From: a bacterium
Lineage (GTDB): Bacteria > Bacteroidota > Ignavibacteria > SZUA-365
Reading direction: 5' to 3'
Length of the DNA: 64,000 bases
NCBI GenBank assembly: GCA_020444325.1
Contig: JAHLLD010000002.1
Coordinates: 1 to 64,000, forward strand
Shown here: piece by piece, positions 55,553-63,313 of the stretch
How positions within the stretch are numbered: the first letter of the stretch is position 1
How the letters are laid out: every line of letters starts with the position of its first letter
Program-made: the position numbers and the translations under genes
The notes under the pieces: generated by a model
What the model was told of the DNA's origin: nothing
What the model saw: only the letters and a program-made list of their open reading frames with translations
Database searches by the model: none

Positions 55553-56035
55553 ATGTTTCCCGCATACAAAAATATTTCTCTCGCTGCTGGCATTGTCATG
55601 TTCGCATTGCTGCTCGGATTTTCTGCAAGTGCGCAGGGTCAGGGAAAGAGTGAGAAAATGCCCTACGGTCTTACCTTCAATCTTTGTAACGGTGAACTGA
55701 TCGAAACCACCGGTAACCTGAACTTCGTCGCCAACATTGTAGAAGACGAGAACGGCTGTGTGACGTTCAAGTATCATTACAACACGCAGAACGTCCGTGG
55801 CATCGGCCTTGATACGGGTGACGAGTACCGCATTATCGATGTTGGCCTGCAGAAGGGAACCGACGTCACCGTCTGCGGTGGCTGTCTACTCAACCTTGAC
55901 ATTGTTTCGACATGGAGGGTGATCGCGAAAGACGGTACGTCCTCCATCGTGCATCAGGTACTTACACTGCAGATTGATATCTGCACCTTTGAGTTCAGCG
56001 TCGTAGAGAAGCACGTTTCGATTGAATGTGAATAA
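55553..56035 (+). CDS. Small secreted protein, paralog of the 47697 gene
   Basis: 160 residues with a signal peptide (ISLAAGIVMFALLLGFSASAQ). The mature part is Cys-containing and beta-rich (TFNLCNGELIETTGNLNFVA, EDENGCVTFKYHYNTQN, VCGGCLLNLDIVSTWRVIAK, DICTFEFSVVEKHVSIEC). It parallels the 172-residue protein at 47697-48215 in length, Cys placement and ending. GAGGAG precedes the ATG. A perfect 11-bp terminator follows at 56066-56095. It is probably periplasmic or secreted; the function is unknown. Confidence 0.75.
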   Translation: MFPAYKNISLAAGIVMFALLLGFSASAQGQGKSEKMPYGLTFNLCNGELIETTGNLNFVANIVEDENGCVTFKYHYNTQNVRGIGLDTGDEYRIIDVGLQKGTDVTVCGGCLLNLDIVSTWRVIAKDGTSSIVHQVLTLQIDICTFEFSVVEKHVSIECE

Positions 56036-56065
56036 CGGCGCGATATCCCTTCATACGCATCATTC

Positions 56066-56095
56066 AGGCGTCCCGCTCAGCGGGACGCCTTTTTT
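56066..56095 (+). terminator. Rho-independent terminator
   Basis: AGGCGTCCCGC (56066-56076) pairs with GCGGGACGCCT (56080-56090) over a TCA loop, then a T run to 56095. Confidence 0.93.
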
Positions 56096-56171
56096 GATGT
56101 TCAGCGCTCGCATGGAGTATTTGTCGACAATAGTTTAAAAACCGGGAACTTCTCGTCACTGGGATGATGTT

Positions 56172-56216
56172 GAGTATCTGTCTAGCAATTAGATCAATAA
56201 TCTTATACAGATACTC
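56172..56216. promoter_or_regulatory. 10-bp inverted repeat upstream of the DUF4397 gene
   Basis: GAGTATCTGT (56172-56181) and ACAGATACTC (56207-56216) are perfect inverted arms 25 bases apart, in an AT-rich tract 45 bases before the start at 56261. It could be an operator or leader hairpin. Confidence 0.45.
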
Positions 56217-56260
56217 GACAGAGTAGATTGTTATTACGTCCCACTGAATAGGAGGCCACT

Positions 56261-58411
56261 ATGAGATACACATTCTCTTTCATTATCGCCGCGTTCCTGC
56301 TCGCCTCAACGGCAATGACAGCGCAACAGGCGCGTCTGCAGGTCATTCACAATGCTGCTGACCCTGCAGCAGCAACTGTTGACATATATGTGAACAACGT
56401 CTTGTTCGAGGACGATTTTGCGTTTCGCACCGCGACAGCCTTTGCTGACGTACCGGCTGGCGTACCACTGGGCATCGGCGTGGCACCGGGGAACAGCACC
56501 GGTCCAGGAGACATTCTCACGACGTTCAATGTCACCCTGGATGCAGGAAAGACGTACGTAGCAGTAGCTAACGGCGTCCTCAACACATCGAATTTCGCTG
56601 CCAACCCTGATTCCCGCAGCACGGCGTTCACGTTGTTCACGACGGCAATGGGACAGGAGTCCGGCACGAGCCCCGCGGGTGTCGATATCAACGTGCTGCA
56701 CGGAGCGACGGATGCTCCGACGGTCGATGTGATCAATCGCGGATCCGGTATTCTTGTGAACGACGCCGCGTATGGCGACATGACCGGCTATCTCACGGTC
56801 CCTGCCACCAGCTATAAGCTTGACATCACCCCGGGCAATGACAACAATACCATTGTAGCATCCTTCGAAGCTGATCTGACCGGTCTCGGCGGCGGAGCCG
56901 CGGTGGTGTTCGCTTCCGGCTTTCTTGCCCCGGCGGGCAATCAGAACGGTCCTGCATTCGGACTCTTCGCAGCGCTGCCGAATGGTACAGTTGTTGCGCT
57001 GCCTGCGATCCCGGCCCCGACTGCCCGCCTGCAGGTGATTCATAATGCCGCGGATCCTTCCGCATCGAGCGTGGACATTTATGTCAACGGTGGACTTTTC
57101 CAGAATGATTTTGCATTCCGCACCGCCACACCTTTCGTCACCGTACCGGCAGAAGTTCAGCTTACCATCGGCGTGGCACCGGGGAACAGCACCGGTCCCG
57201 GAGACATCATTGCGACCTTCCCCGTCACTTTGAGCGACACGAAAACGTATGTGGTGGCTGCCAACGGCGTCCTCAACACATCGAATTTCGCTGCCAACCC
57301 TGATTCCCGCAGCACGGCGTTCACGTTGTTCACGACGGCAATGGGACAGGAGTCCGGCACGAGCGCCGCGGGTGTCGATATCAACGTGCTGCACGGTGCT
57401 ACAGATGCTCCCGGAGTAGATGTCATTGCACGTGGGGTTGGTACGCTCGTCGATGATGCTGCGTATGGCGACATGACCGGTTATTTCACCGTCCCTGCAG
57501 GCAAGTATATCCTTGACATTACACCGGGTGGAAATAACAACGTCATTGTGGCCTCGTTTGTCGCGGATCTGAATGGTCTTGGCGGTGCTGCAGCGGTCGT
57601 GTTTGCGTCTGGATTCCTGTCACCTGCCGCGAATCAGAACGGACCGGCCTTTGGCCTGTATGCGGCGTTACCGAACGGTACCGTTGTTGAGCTCCCTTTG
57701 AGCGTCTACGTTGATGTCATGGCCGGTGGCTGCCCGAATCCGTTCAATGTTCGCGCCCAGGGGAAACTTCCGGTCTCCGTGCTCGGTACCTCCTGGTTCG
57801 ACGTTTCCAATATTGACGCCACGACCGTGCGTCTCAATGGTGTGGCTCCGACAGGTAGTCCTGCCGCAGGTGACGTTGCCATGCCATATATGGCGATGCC
57901 CATGGATTGCGGCGACTGCAGCAGCGTCGGCATGGATATGATCAATGACTGGACCTTCAAATTCGAGCGTCCTTATGTAACGTCCACGCTCGGCGCGGTT
58001 TCAAACAATGACTGTGTCCCTGTCGTGGTCACCGGCCAGCTGAACGACGGACGCGCTTTCATTGGCAGCGATGTACTGCGCATCATCAAGAATGGGAAGG
58101 GCCCGCGCAAATCTGATGCAGGCATCAGCAGCTACGCGCTTGTCCTCGAGCAGAACGCGCCTAACCCCGTCCTTACCGGCACCAGCTTCCGCTATACTCT
58201 TCCAAATGAGGGTAATGTGACGCTGGAAGTGTATGACGCACTCGGACAGCGTGTCGCCACTGTGGTCAGCGGATTCCGCGCCGCAGGTGTACACACCGCC
58301 AGCTGGGATGGTCTTGCAGATGCGGGAAATGCACTCCCCGCCGGTACATACATTTACCGTCTGAATATCGGCGGACAGGTTGTCTCGAAGATGCTGGTCC
58401 TGGCTCGTTAA
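56261..58411 (+). CDS. Secreted DUF4397 repeat protein with T9SS sorting domain
   Basis: 716 residues. The signal peptide is MRYTFSFIIAAFLLASTAMT. Two DUF4397-like units follow (about 24-250 and 255-485), each starting ARLQVIHNAADP and containing GVLNTSNFAANPDSRSTAFT and VDINVLHGATDAP; the DNA for part of the two copies is nearly identical. A short domain YVDVMAGGCPNPFNVRAQGK through NDCVPVVVTGQLNDGRAFIG comes next. The tail is T9SS type A (LEQNAPNPVLTGTSFRYTL, YDALGQRVATVVSGFR, LPAGTYIYRLNIGGQ). AGGAGG precedes the start. It is likely a surface-exposed structural or binding protein. A hairpin follows at 58437-58460. Confidence 0.88.
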   Translation: MRYTFSFIIAAFLLASTAMTAQQARLQVIHNAADPAAATVDIYVNNVLFEDDFAFRTATAFADVPAGVPLGIGVAPGNSTGPGDILTTFNVTLDAGKTYVAVANGVLNTSNFAANPDSRSTAFTLFTTAMGQESGTSPAGVDINVLHGATDAPTVDVINRGSGILVNDAAYGDMTGYLTVPATSYKLDITPGNDNNTIVASFEADLTGLGGGAAVVFASGFLAPAGNQNGPAFGLFAALPNGTVVALPAIPAPTARLQVIHNAADPSASSVDIYVNGGLFQNDFAFRTATPFVTVPAEVQLTIGVAPGNSTGPGDIIATFPVTLSDTKTYVVAANGVLNTSNFAANPDSRSTAFTLFTTAMGQESGTSAAGVDINVLHGATDAPGVDVIARGVGTLVDDAAYGDMTGYFTVPAGKYILDITPGGNNNVIVASFVADLNGLGGAAAVVFASGFLSPAANQNGPAFGLYAALPNGTVVELPLSVYVDVMAGGCPNPFNVRAQGKLPVSVLGTSWFDVSNIDATTVRLNGVAPTGSPAAGDVAMPYMAMPMDCGDCSSVGMDMINDWTFKFERPYVTSTLGAVSNNDCVPVVVTGQLNDGRAFIGSDVLRIIKNGKGPRKSDAGISSYALVLEQNAPNPVLTGTSFRYTLPNEGNVTLEVYDALGQRVATVVSGFRAAGVHTASWDGLADAGNALPAGTYIYRLNIGGQVVSKMLVLAR
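56570..57396 (+). repeat. Internal direct repeat inside the DUF4397 gene (134 bp, one mismatch)
   Basis: Bases 56570-56703 and 57263-57396 are identical except for one base (56672 C against 57365 G), although flanking parts of the two domains have diverged far more. The offset is 693 bases (231 codons). This patch points to recent gene conversion between the two domain copies. Confidence 0.85.
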
Positions 58412-58436
58412 AGGTCACGTCAAGTCCCCTCTCTTC

Positions 58437-58460
58437 AGCGGCTCCCCATTGGGAGCCGCT
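58437..58460 (+). terminator. Hairpin terminator
   Basis: AGCGGCTCCC (58437-58446) pairs with GGGAGCCGCT (58451-58460) over four bases, followed by GTCATGTTTC. Confidence 0.65.
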
Positions 58461-58670
58461 GTCATGTTTCTCCGGGAAAGGGAAATCTGTTTTCCGTCCC
58501 CATGGTTTTCCAGACAGCAATCGTGGACCTGTTCGTGTTCCCATGCGCGCCGCATATTCAGCATATCTGTAACCTGTGCAATGATGACAGGAAGAGCTTC
58601 TGCGAAAGGGTTGCCAATTATACTGGAAGATTGAGTACTTTTCCCAGAAGTACCTTCATCCAGGTTCTCC

Positions 58671-59039
58671 ATGTCTGTTGCCGCCATTCTCATCACACTC
58701 GCACTCGTGTTCTATTCGCTGGGCGTATGGGCCGAGCGTCTGGCCCGATACCTTAAGTCCTGGCATGCATTTTCATTCTGGACGGGATTCATATTCGATG
58801 TCTCGGGAACGCTGGCCATGCATCAGATGGCAACGGGTCCTTTCGATATCACTGAACCCCATACGTTCACCGGACAGCTGGCGCTCTGGCTGATGCTTGC
58901 ACATGCAATCTGGGCTACCATCGTCGTTCGACGGGGAAGCGAGCGCATCCGTACGCGCTTCCACCGCTACAGCCTCGTGGTCTGGATCATCTGGCTTGTT
59001 CCGTATTTCGGCGGTATGTACCTCGGCATGAGCCAGTAG
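58671..59039 (+). CDS. Small integral membrane protein, HsmA/TIGR03987-like
   Basis: 122 residues with four predicted membrane segments: AAILITLALVFYSLGVWAER, AFSFWTGFIFDVSGTLAMHQM, LALWLMLAHAIWATIVV and YSLVVWIIWLVPYFGGMYLG. The pattern, including FYSLGVWAERL and GFIFDVSGT, fits my memory of the HsmA/TIGR03987 small membrane family, whose role is unknown. The ATG at 58671 has only a weak AGG upstream. It stands between the DUF4397 gene and tRNA-Val. Confidence 0.75.
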   Translation: MSVAAILITLALVFYSLGVWAERLARYLKSWHAFSFWTGFIFDVSGTLAMHQMATGPFDITEPHTFTGQLALWLMLAHAIWATIVVRRGSERIRTRFHRYSLVVWIIWLVPYFGGMYLGMSQ

Positions 59040-59111
59040 CACAGCGCATCGTTCCCCGTCGCATCTCTGAGCAGGCTCCTTCCTCGCAGATCTATGAATT
59101 CAGCAGAAATG

Positions 59112-59140
59112 AAAAACCCTCGCGAGGCGAGGGCTTTTTT
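59112..59140. terminator. Bidirectional terminator
   Basis: CCCTCGC (59117-59123) pairs with GCGAGGG (59127-59133) over GAG, flanked by AAAAA on the left and CTTTTTT on the right. On the minus strand it lies just past the tRNA-Val gene. Confidence 0.85.
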
Positions 59141-59142
59141 CG

Positions 59143-59217
59143 TGGACGCAGTGGGATTTGAACCTACGACCTCTCGCGTGTGAGGCGAGCGCTCTGGACC
59201 AACTGAGCTATGCGTCC
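59143..59217 (-). tRNA. tRNA-Val (CAC anticodon)
   Basis: A complete cloverleaf on the minus strand: acceptor GGACGCA with TGCGTCC, D arm GCTC...GAGC, anticodon arm CTCGC-CTCACAC-GCGAG with anticodon CAC (Val, reads GUG), and T loop TTCAAAT. The T stem is GTAGG with CCCAC, leaving one A-C mismatch in the middle. CCA is not encoded. Confidence 0.93.
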
Positions 59218-59302
59218 GAACAGATTACAAAGATAGGCAGGGACTCAGAATTTTCCAATAGAACACGGGTGGAAACGAACTTTTTTCGCGTTGCTTCAGC
59301 AG

Positions 59303-59325
59303 GAATATGCAGAATCTGCATATTC
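59303..59325. repeat. Palindromic element, intergenic copy
   Basis: GAATATGCAG and CTGCATATTC form 10-bp perfect inverted arms around AAT. Twenty of these bases recur exactly inside the giant surface-protein gene at 22318-22337, and a diverged form lies at 46504-46518. Confidence 0.75.
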
Positions 59326-59364
59326 GTGAGAATCGTGTGAAATGTACCGCGAAGGCTTGCATTA

Positions 59365-59413
59365 TGAACATATGTTCGTTAGATTGTGCGGGCAGGTAAC
59401 GAACATATGTTCA
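59365..59413. promoter_or_regulatory. Inverted pair of palindromes, probable operator of the second DUF134 gene
   Basis: TGAACATATGTTCGTTA (59365-59381) recurs as its reverse complement TAACGAACATATGTTCA (59397-59413), 15 bases apart. Each arm holds the perfect 12-bp palindrome GAACATATGTTC. The second arm ends 11 bases before the start codon at 59425. The core resembles the site before the other DUF134 gene, so these are probably regulator-binding sites. Confidence 0.7.
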
Positions 59414-59424
59414 GAAAGTTGGGT

Positions 59425-59916
59425 ATGCCAAGACCCCGAAGACCGAGACGTATACATGGACCCCCGAGATTCCACCACTTCAAACCGGTGGGCGTACCGC
59501 GCAGATATCTGGAAGCGGTGACGTTGACTGTCGATGAATACGAAGCGATACGGCTGGCGGATTACGAGGGCATGGACCAGCAGCCTGCAGCTGATAAGAT
59601 GGGTATCTCGCGACCGACGTTTTCGCGTTTGATCGAGGCAGCGCGGACGAAACTGGCCCAGAGCATTGTCGAAGGCAAGGAATTGCTGATTGAAGGCGGC
59701 GAGATCGATTATGTGCATACGCTGCAGCGTTGTTCGGATTGCGGAGAAGAACAGCTCGACAGCCTCTCCCCGGAGGAATTTGCGGAAGAGATGATGGGGC
59801 AGTGCTGCCGCAGATGTGGGTCCGAGAACGTTGAGGACCTTGATGAAGAGGCACTCGGACCAGGGTATGGCAAACGGAATTGTAGGCGGAGGGGGTCGAA
59901 GAACGGCAACGAGTGA
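59425..59916 (+). CDS. DUF134 family DNA-binding regulator with zinc ribbon
   Basis: 163 residues. FHHFKPVGVPRR, VTLTVDEYEAIRLADYEGMD and the helix-turn-helix QQPAADKMGISRPTFSRLIE are the family core. Residues about 103-134 form a zinc ribbon (CSDCGEE ... CCRRCGSEN). The basic C terminus follows. The start at 59425 (MPRPRRPRRI) matches the family beginning; upstream GTG 59386 and ATG 59407 lie within the operator and are rejected. It is a paralog of the 46576 gene, which lacks the ribbon. No co-directional partner gene follows closely. Confidence 0.9.
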   Translation: MPRPRRPRRIHGPPRFHHFKPVGVPRRYLEAVTLTVDEYEAIRLADYEGMDQQPAADKMGISRPTFSRLIEAARTKLAQSIVEGKELLIEGGEIDYVHTLQRCSDCGEEQLDSLSPEEFAEEMMGQCCRRCGSENVEDLDEEALGPGYGKRNCRRRGSKNGNE

Positions 59917-60111
59917 GGTTGCAAGCAACGAATGGTGGGCGGGGCTGCATGTGCGCACGAACTCATACGCGGAATATTGCTGCGTTGAGGCACAGGCAAG
60001 AGCCCCTTGTGGAATACCTATAGAGGAGCCGTTCTTCACCCTCCCGCATACAGCGTACTGTCGGCAGTGCGTCAGAGTTAACAGGAAATCTCCTGGCAGG
60101 GATGATACAAA

Positions 60112-60150
60112 GACGAGGCCCTGTTCCTTAATGTGGAACAGGACCTCGTC
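60112..60150 (-). terminator. Terminator-like hairpin downstream of ssb
   Basis: GACGAGG-C-CCTGTTCC (60112-60127) pairs with GGAACAGG-A-CCTCGTC (60135-60150), a 15-bp stem with one mismatch. The tail on the minus strand (TCTTTGTATC) is only moderately T-rich. Confidence 0.65.
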
Positions 60151-60188
60151 TGCGTTATGGATGATCGATGCCTTGCCAGTGATTTCGA

Positions 60189-60620
60189 CTAGAACGGCAG
60201 ATCCTCATCTTTCTGATCGGCTGCAGGCGGGGGAGACGATTCGGGTCCGGGGCCACCGGAACCTCCGTTGCCACCACCACCGGAACCACGGCTGTCAAGG
60301 AACATGAAGTCGTTGACGACGACTTCCGTCATGTAACGTTTGTTCCCGTCCTTGTCGTCCCAACTGCGCGTCTGCAGTTTCCCTTCGACATACACCTTCG
60401 AACCTTTCTTCAGGTATTCGCCGAAAAGCTCGGCGAGCTTACGCCAGGCGACGCAACGATGCCATTCGGTACGCTCGACAAGCGTGCCGTTCTGGTCCTT
60501 GTAAGATTCGTTAGTGGCCAGGCTGAAGCTGACGACAGGGATGTTGCTTTCGGTGTAACGCAGTTCGGGATCTCCGCCGAGATTGCCGATGAGCATCACT
60601 TTGTTTACGCCGTAAGACAT
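60189..60620 (-). CDS. ssb: Single-stranded DNA-binding protein
   Basis: 143 residues. An OB-fold core (about 1-105) starts [20 protein letters not shown] and includes [31 protein letters not shown] and [21 protein letters not shown] Gly/Pro/Ser-rich linker leads to the acidic tip DEDLPF that recruits replication and repair partners. It binds single-stranded DNA in replication. GGAGGA precedes the start. It lies 33 bases after the NHL gene on the same strand and may be read from the envelope operon as well as its own promoter. Confidence 0.97.
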   Translation of the reverse strand: MSYGVNKVMLIGNLGGDPELRYTESNIPVVSFSLATNESYKDQNGTLVERTEWHRCVAWRKLAELFGEYLKKGSKVYVEGKLQTRSWDDKDGNKRYMTEVVVNDFMFLDSRGSGGGGNGGSGGPGPESSPPPAADQKDEDLPF

Positions 60621-60653
60621 GGTAGTTCCTCCAGAATTTGTTCCCCAAAAATG

Positions 60654-61532
60654 TTAGTTGTTGGGGAAAAGTATACAGGTCTGTTGTGTCAAGATCAAGA
60701 GAAAAGGAAGGGTATATGCGGCATCGCGAAATTCTCCGCACGCGCCGGCAAGTACCATCTGCTCCTTTGCGATTGAACGACGCAATTCTCCACGAGCACT
60801 ATAGAAATGCAGCGTGTCAGGAGTCACGACGAGTATGCCGTTCTTCGTGACGGTGATACCCTGTGCATCGGTGAATTGGTCGCTACCGAAATGAAACAGA
60901 AAGTTTCCGAATAAATCAAATACCACCACGCGATGGGATTCCAGCACATAGAGATGCTTGTTCTCATCCGCTGCCAGCGCGACCGGTTCGGTCAGCCGTC
61001 CCTCCCCGGCCTCGATGCCTCCGAACACCCGCGAGACCGATCGCAGATTGTTCAGCGCCAGTACGCGGTTGTTTTCTCCGTCGAGTACGAACAGCTGTTC
61101 AAGAGAGGAATTTGCCACATCGAGAGGATATCCGAAACCGGGATCCGAGGCATCGTCTTCGCCGCTGAGGGAAGCCATGAAACGCAGACCACGGTCGAAG
61201 CGGGAAACCCGGTTGTTCCCGTAGTCGGCAACGTAGACTGCAATTCCGAGCCGGGCGTCAATACCGGTGGGACGATCGAACTGGGTGTCGTCCCAGCCCG
61301 GACCACCGACTTCGGCCAGGCGTGAGCCACGCATGTCGAATTTCTGCACCAGTGCCGTGCTGCCGTCGACGATATACACGTTGTTGAACTGGTCCACCGA
61401 CAGCGCCTCGGCATCGGTGAAATCACCGAAACGGTATTCCTCAACAAGCGCAGCAGGCGTATGCGACTGGGTGTGTGCAGTGATTGGCACTGCGCACAGC
61501 AGGGCTGTGAAGATGGCAAGAAGCATGCGCAT
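60654..61532 (-). CDS. Secreted NHL-repeat protein
   Basis: 292 residues with a signal peptide (MRMLLAIFTALLCAVPITAH). NHL-type repeats form a propeller: ALSVDQFNNVYIVDGSTALV, GIDARLGIAVYVADYGNNRV, VLDGENNRVLALN and ALAADENKHLYVLESHRVVV. Such propellers bind proteins or ligands in the periplasm or at the surface. It is the fifth gene of a minus-strand run that begins with two TonB proteins; it starts eight bases after the lipoprotein gene at 61541. Confidence 0.85.
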   Translation of the reverse strand: MRMLLAIFTALLCAVPITAHTQSHTPAALVEEYRFGDFTDAEALSVDQFNNVYIVDGSTALVQKFDMRGSRLAEVGGPGWDDTQFDRPTGIDARLGIAVYVADYGNNRVSRFDRGLRFMASLSGEDDASDPGFGYPLDVANSSLEQLFVLDGENNRVLALNNLRSVSRVFGGIEAGEGRLTEPVALAADENKHLYVLESHRVVVFDLFGNFLFHFGSDQFTDAQGITVTKNGILVVTPDTLHFYSARGELRRSIAKEQMVLAGACGEFRDAAYTLPFLLILTQQTCILFPNN

Positions 61533-61540
61533 GCTTCCCC

Positions 61541-62041
61541 CTATTGCGTCTTGAAAATTTCGACGATGGGACTGCGATAGAGCAGGGGGAGATCCAGTGA
61601 GGAGTTCATCCGTATCGCGAGCCGCGCTTTCGGGGATATCTCGGTATCGATCGGCTCGAGGCCGTAGCCCGGTGAACGGAAGGTGATTTCAACCGTGCTC
61701 TTCGCGGGGATGTTGACTTTGCGTACGCGCTGTTCTTCAATGAGTACGACAGCAGGAAAACGCCGCAGAGGCTGACCGCTGGAGGCATCGAGAATGAGCA
61801 TCTCCGGATCAGTGAGCATGACATCCGCTTCGCTTGCATTTGTGACGCTGAGACGGAGAATGGCATTCCCGGAAGGCTTGTTTCCCGGCATGAAATTGTT
61901 CCACACCTCCGTAGCGGCCGGTGCGACGGTCAGATGGTCGAAAATGGTCGGACTCCCGCTGCAGGCGCCCATCAGAACGATGAGCGCCGCGGCGAGAATG
62001 AGATTACTTGGTTGTAACCGTGACAGGCATGCTCTTGACAT
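61541..62041 (-). CDS. Predicted lipoprotein of unknown function (1)
   Basis: 166 residues from the ATG at 62041, which places a lipobox in LAAALIVLMGACSGSP; upstream in-frame starts at 62056 and 62083 are possible and overlap the previous gene further. The mature part is a single beta-sandwich-like domain with LRLSVTNASEADVMLTDPEM, KVNIPAKSTVEITFRSPGYG and ISPKARLAIRMNSSLDL. It resembles LEA-14 or DUF-type beta sandwiches without firm match. It overlaps the neighbouring lipoprotein gene (62004) by 38 bases and is probably translated with it. Confidence 0.75.
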   Translation of the reverse strand: MSRACLSRLQPSNLILAAALIVLMGACSGSPTIFDHLTVAPAATEVWNNFMPGNKPSGNAILRLSVTNASEADVMLTDPEMLILDASSGQPLRRFPAVVLIEEQRVRKVNIPAKSTVEITFRSPGYGLEPIDTEISPKARLAIRMNSSLDLPLLYRSPIVEIFKTQ

Positions 62042-62468
62042 CGGTGCGGTATCCATCTGTTGTCTGGAATGCGAGTCCCACAATCACCTGCGGGTGCTGC
62101 TTGGTATCGAAAGCTTTGAGTCCGAGAGGCATGACAACCGGAATCTCGCGCGTCTCCTTCGGGAGCAAGCGGACGGTGGATATCGAGCCGTAGGAATCGG
62201 GGATGATGGGACGGAAACGCAGCAGCGCTTCGTTCGTTGCCGCACTGATCAGTTCTCCCTCGAGAAAGCCGACATTCATCTGCTTCTCCGTACGATTGAT
62301 AAGACGCACGGTGATTTTGGCGGTCACCTGCTTCTCACTACCGACTTTTTCGGTGGTCACGGTGATGTCGCCGTACTGAATGGCGAGTGAATCGGTGATT
62401 GCGTCCGAGGAACAGCCGGCGAACACGATGGCCAGCATGGCAAAAACGGAAACAAGACGGTTCTTCAT
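62004..62468 (-). CDS. Predicted lipoprotein of unknown function (2)
   Basis: 154 residues. The signal MKNRLVSVFAMLAIVFAGCS has a lipobox Cys. The mature domain is beta-rich (YGDITVTTEKVGSEKQVTAK, VRLINRTEKQMNVGFLEGEL, LPKETREIPVVMPLG), similar in layout to the next lipoprotein. Both may be beta-sandwich proteins of the periplasmic face. It starts 34 bases after the TonB gene at 62503 on the same strand, so it is probably in the TonB transcript. Confidence 0.78.
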   Translation of the reverse strand: MKNRLVSVFAMLAIVFAGCSSDAITDSLAIQYGDITVTTEKVGSEKQVTAKITVRLINRTEKQMNVGFLEGELISAATNEALLRFRPIIPDSYGSISTVRLLPKETREIPVVMPLGLKAFDTKQHPQVIVGLAFQTTDGYRTDVKSMPVTVTTK

Positions 62469-62502
62469 AGATACTCACGCATTATGGTATTGATGGAGTT
62501 GC

Positions 62503-63153
62503 TTATTGCAGTCGAAAATTGATGGGAACGGTTATCCATACGCGTACGGGCTTGTCGCGCTGCAGTCCGGGAGTGAACTTCACACGTCGCACGGCCTCAA
62601 TGGCTGCTTCATCGCAGCCTCCGCCCAGGCTCTGAAGGACTTCCGCTTTCTCGACATTTCCCGTTTTGTCGAGAAGCACGCGCAAAACAACTTTTCCCTG
62701 TACTCCGGCACGGCGGGCGAGCGGCGGGTACTCGAGTTCATTCATCAGTGCCTCGATGCCACCGACAATCGTCGGAGGATCTTCCACGGCGACGAAGATC
62801 TCGTCAGTTTCCGCTGCGTCATCGTCATCCGCTATCAGCTCCGGAGGTGGCCCAACGGGGGTTTGCGTATCCAGCTCCGAGTCGAAGTCCGGCAACATAT
62901 CCGTCGCATTCGGCGAAGCGAACGGAAGCGGGGGACGAGGAGGTGGCGGAGGAAGTGTCTGCTGCTGTGTGACGGGGATATCCGTTATCGAAATCGTGTT
63001 TTCGGCTCTCGTAATCAGGCGGTGCTCCATCTCATCCAGCGGGAAGAATGCAAATGCGGAGATGACGAGCATCAACGCAACAACCAGCGATACTTCGAAA
63101 TACCGCCGTGTTTTCCCTTTGATATTCGCCCGGGATTTTTTGTGAACTGCCAT
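62503..63153 (-). CDS. TonB-family energy transducer (2)
   Basis: 216 residues from the ATG at 63153, preceded by GGAGGATG; an in-frame start 13 codons earlier has no such site. One N-terminal membrane helix (about 21-40, VSLVVALMLVISAFAFF), a proline-rich linker (LPPPPPRPPLPF) and an acidic stretch lead to the TonB C-terminal domain (VEDPPTIVGGIEALMNELEY, VVLRVLLDKTGNVEKAEVLQ, AVRRVKFTPGLQRDKPVRVW). It transmits proton-motive energy to outer-membrane receptors. It is a close paralog of the gene at 63314 and of equal length. No ExbB or ExbD gene is in the window. Confidence 0.93.
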   Translation of the reverse strand: MAVHKKSRANIKGKTRRYFEVSLVVALMLVISAFAFFPLDEMEHRLITRAENTISITDIPVTQQQTLPPPPPRPPLPFASPNATDMLPDFDSELDTQTPVGPPPELIADDDDAAETDEIFVAVEDPPTIVGGIEALMNELEYPPLARRAGVQGKVVLRVLLDKTGNVEKAEVLQSLGGGCDEAAIEAVRRVKFTPGLQRDKPVRVWITVPINFRLQ

Positions 63154-63313
63154 GCTCTCATCCTCCTTCCTGATTCGGGGAAATCGTTGCATCCCGAATA
63201 CCGTGTCCCGGAAGGGAGGAGTGTGCGAACAACGGCCGGACCGTCATCGGCCGGCCGAAATTCGCGATACTATCTATGCTCTTCCCGGTGAGTGCCGGGA
63301 GGGAACGGGATGT

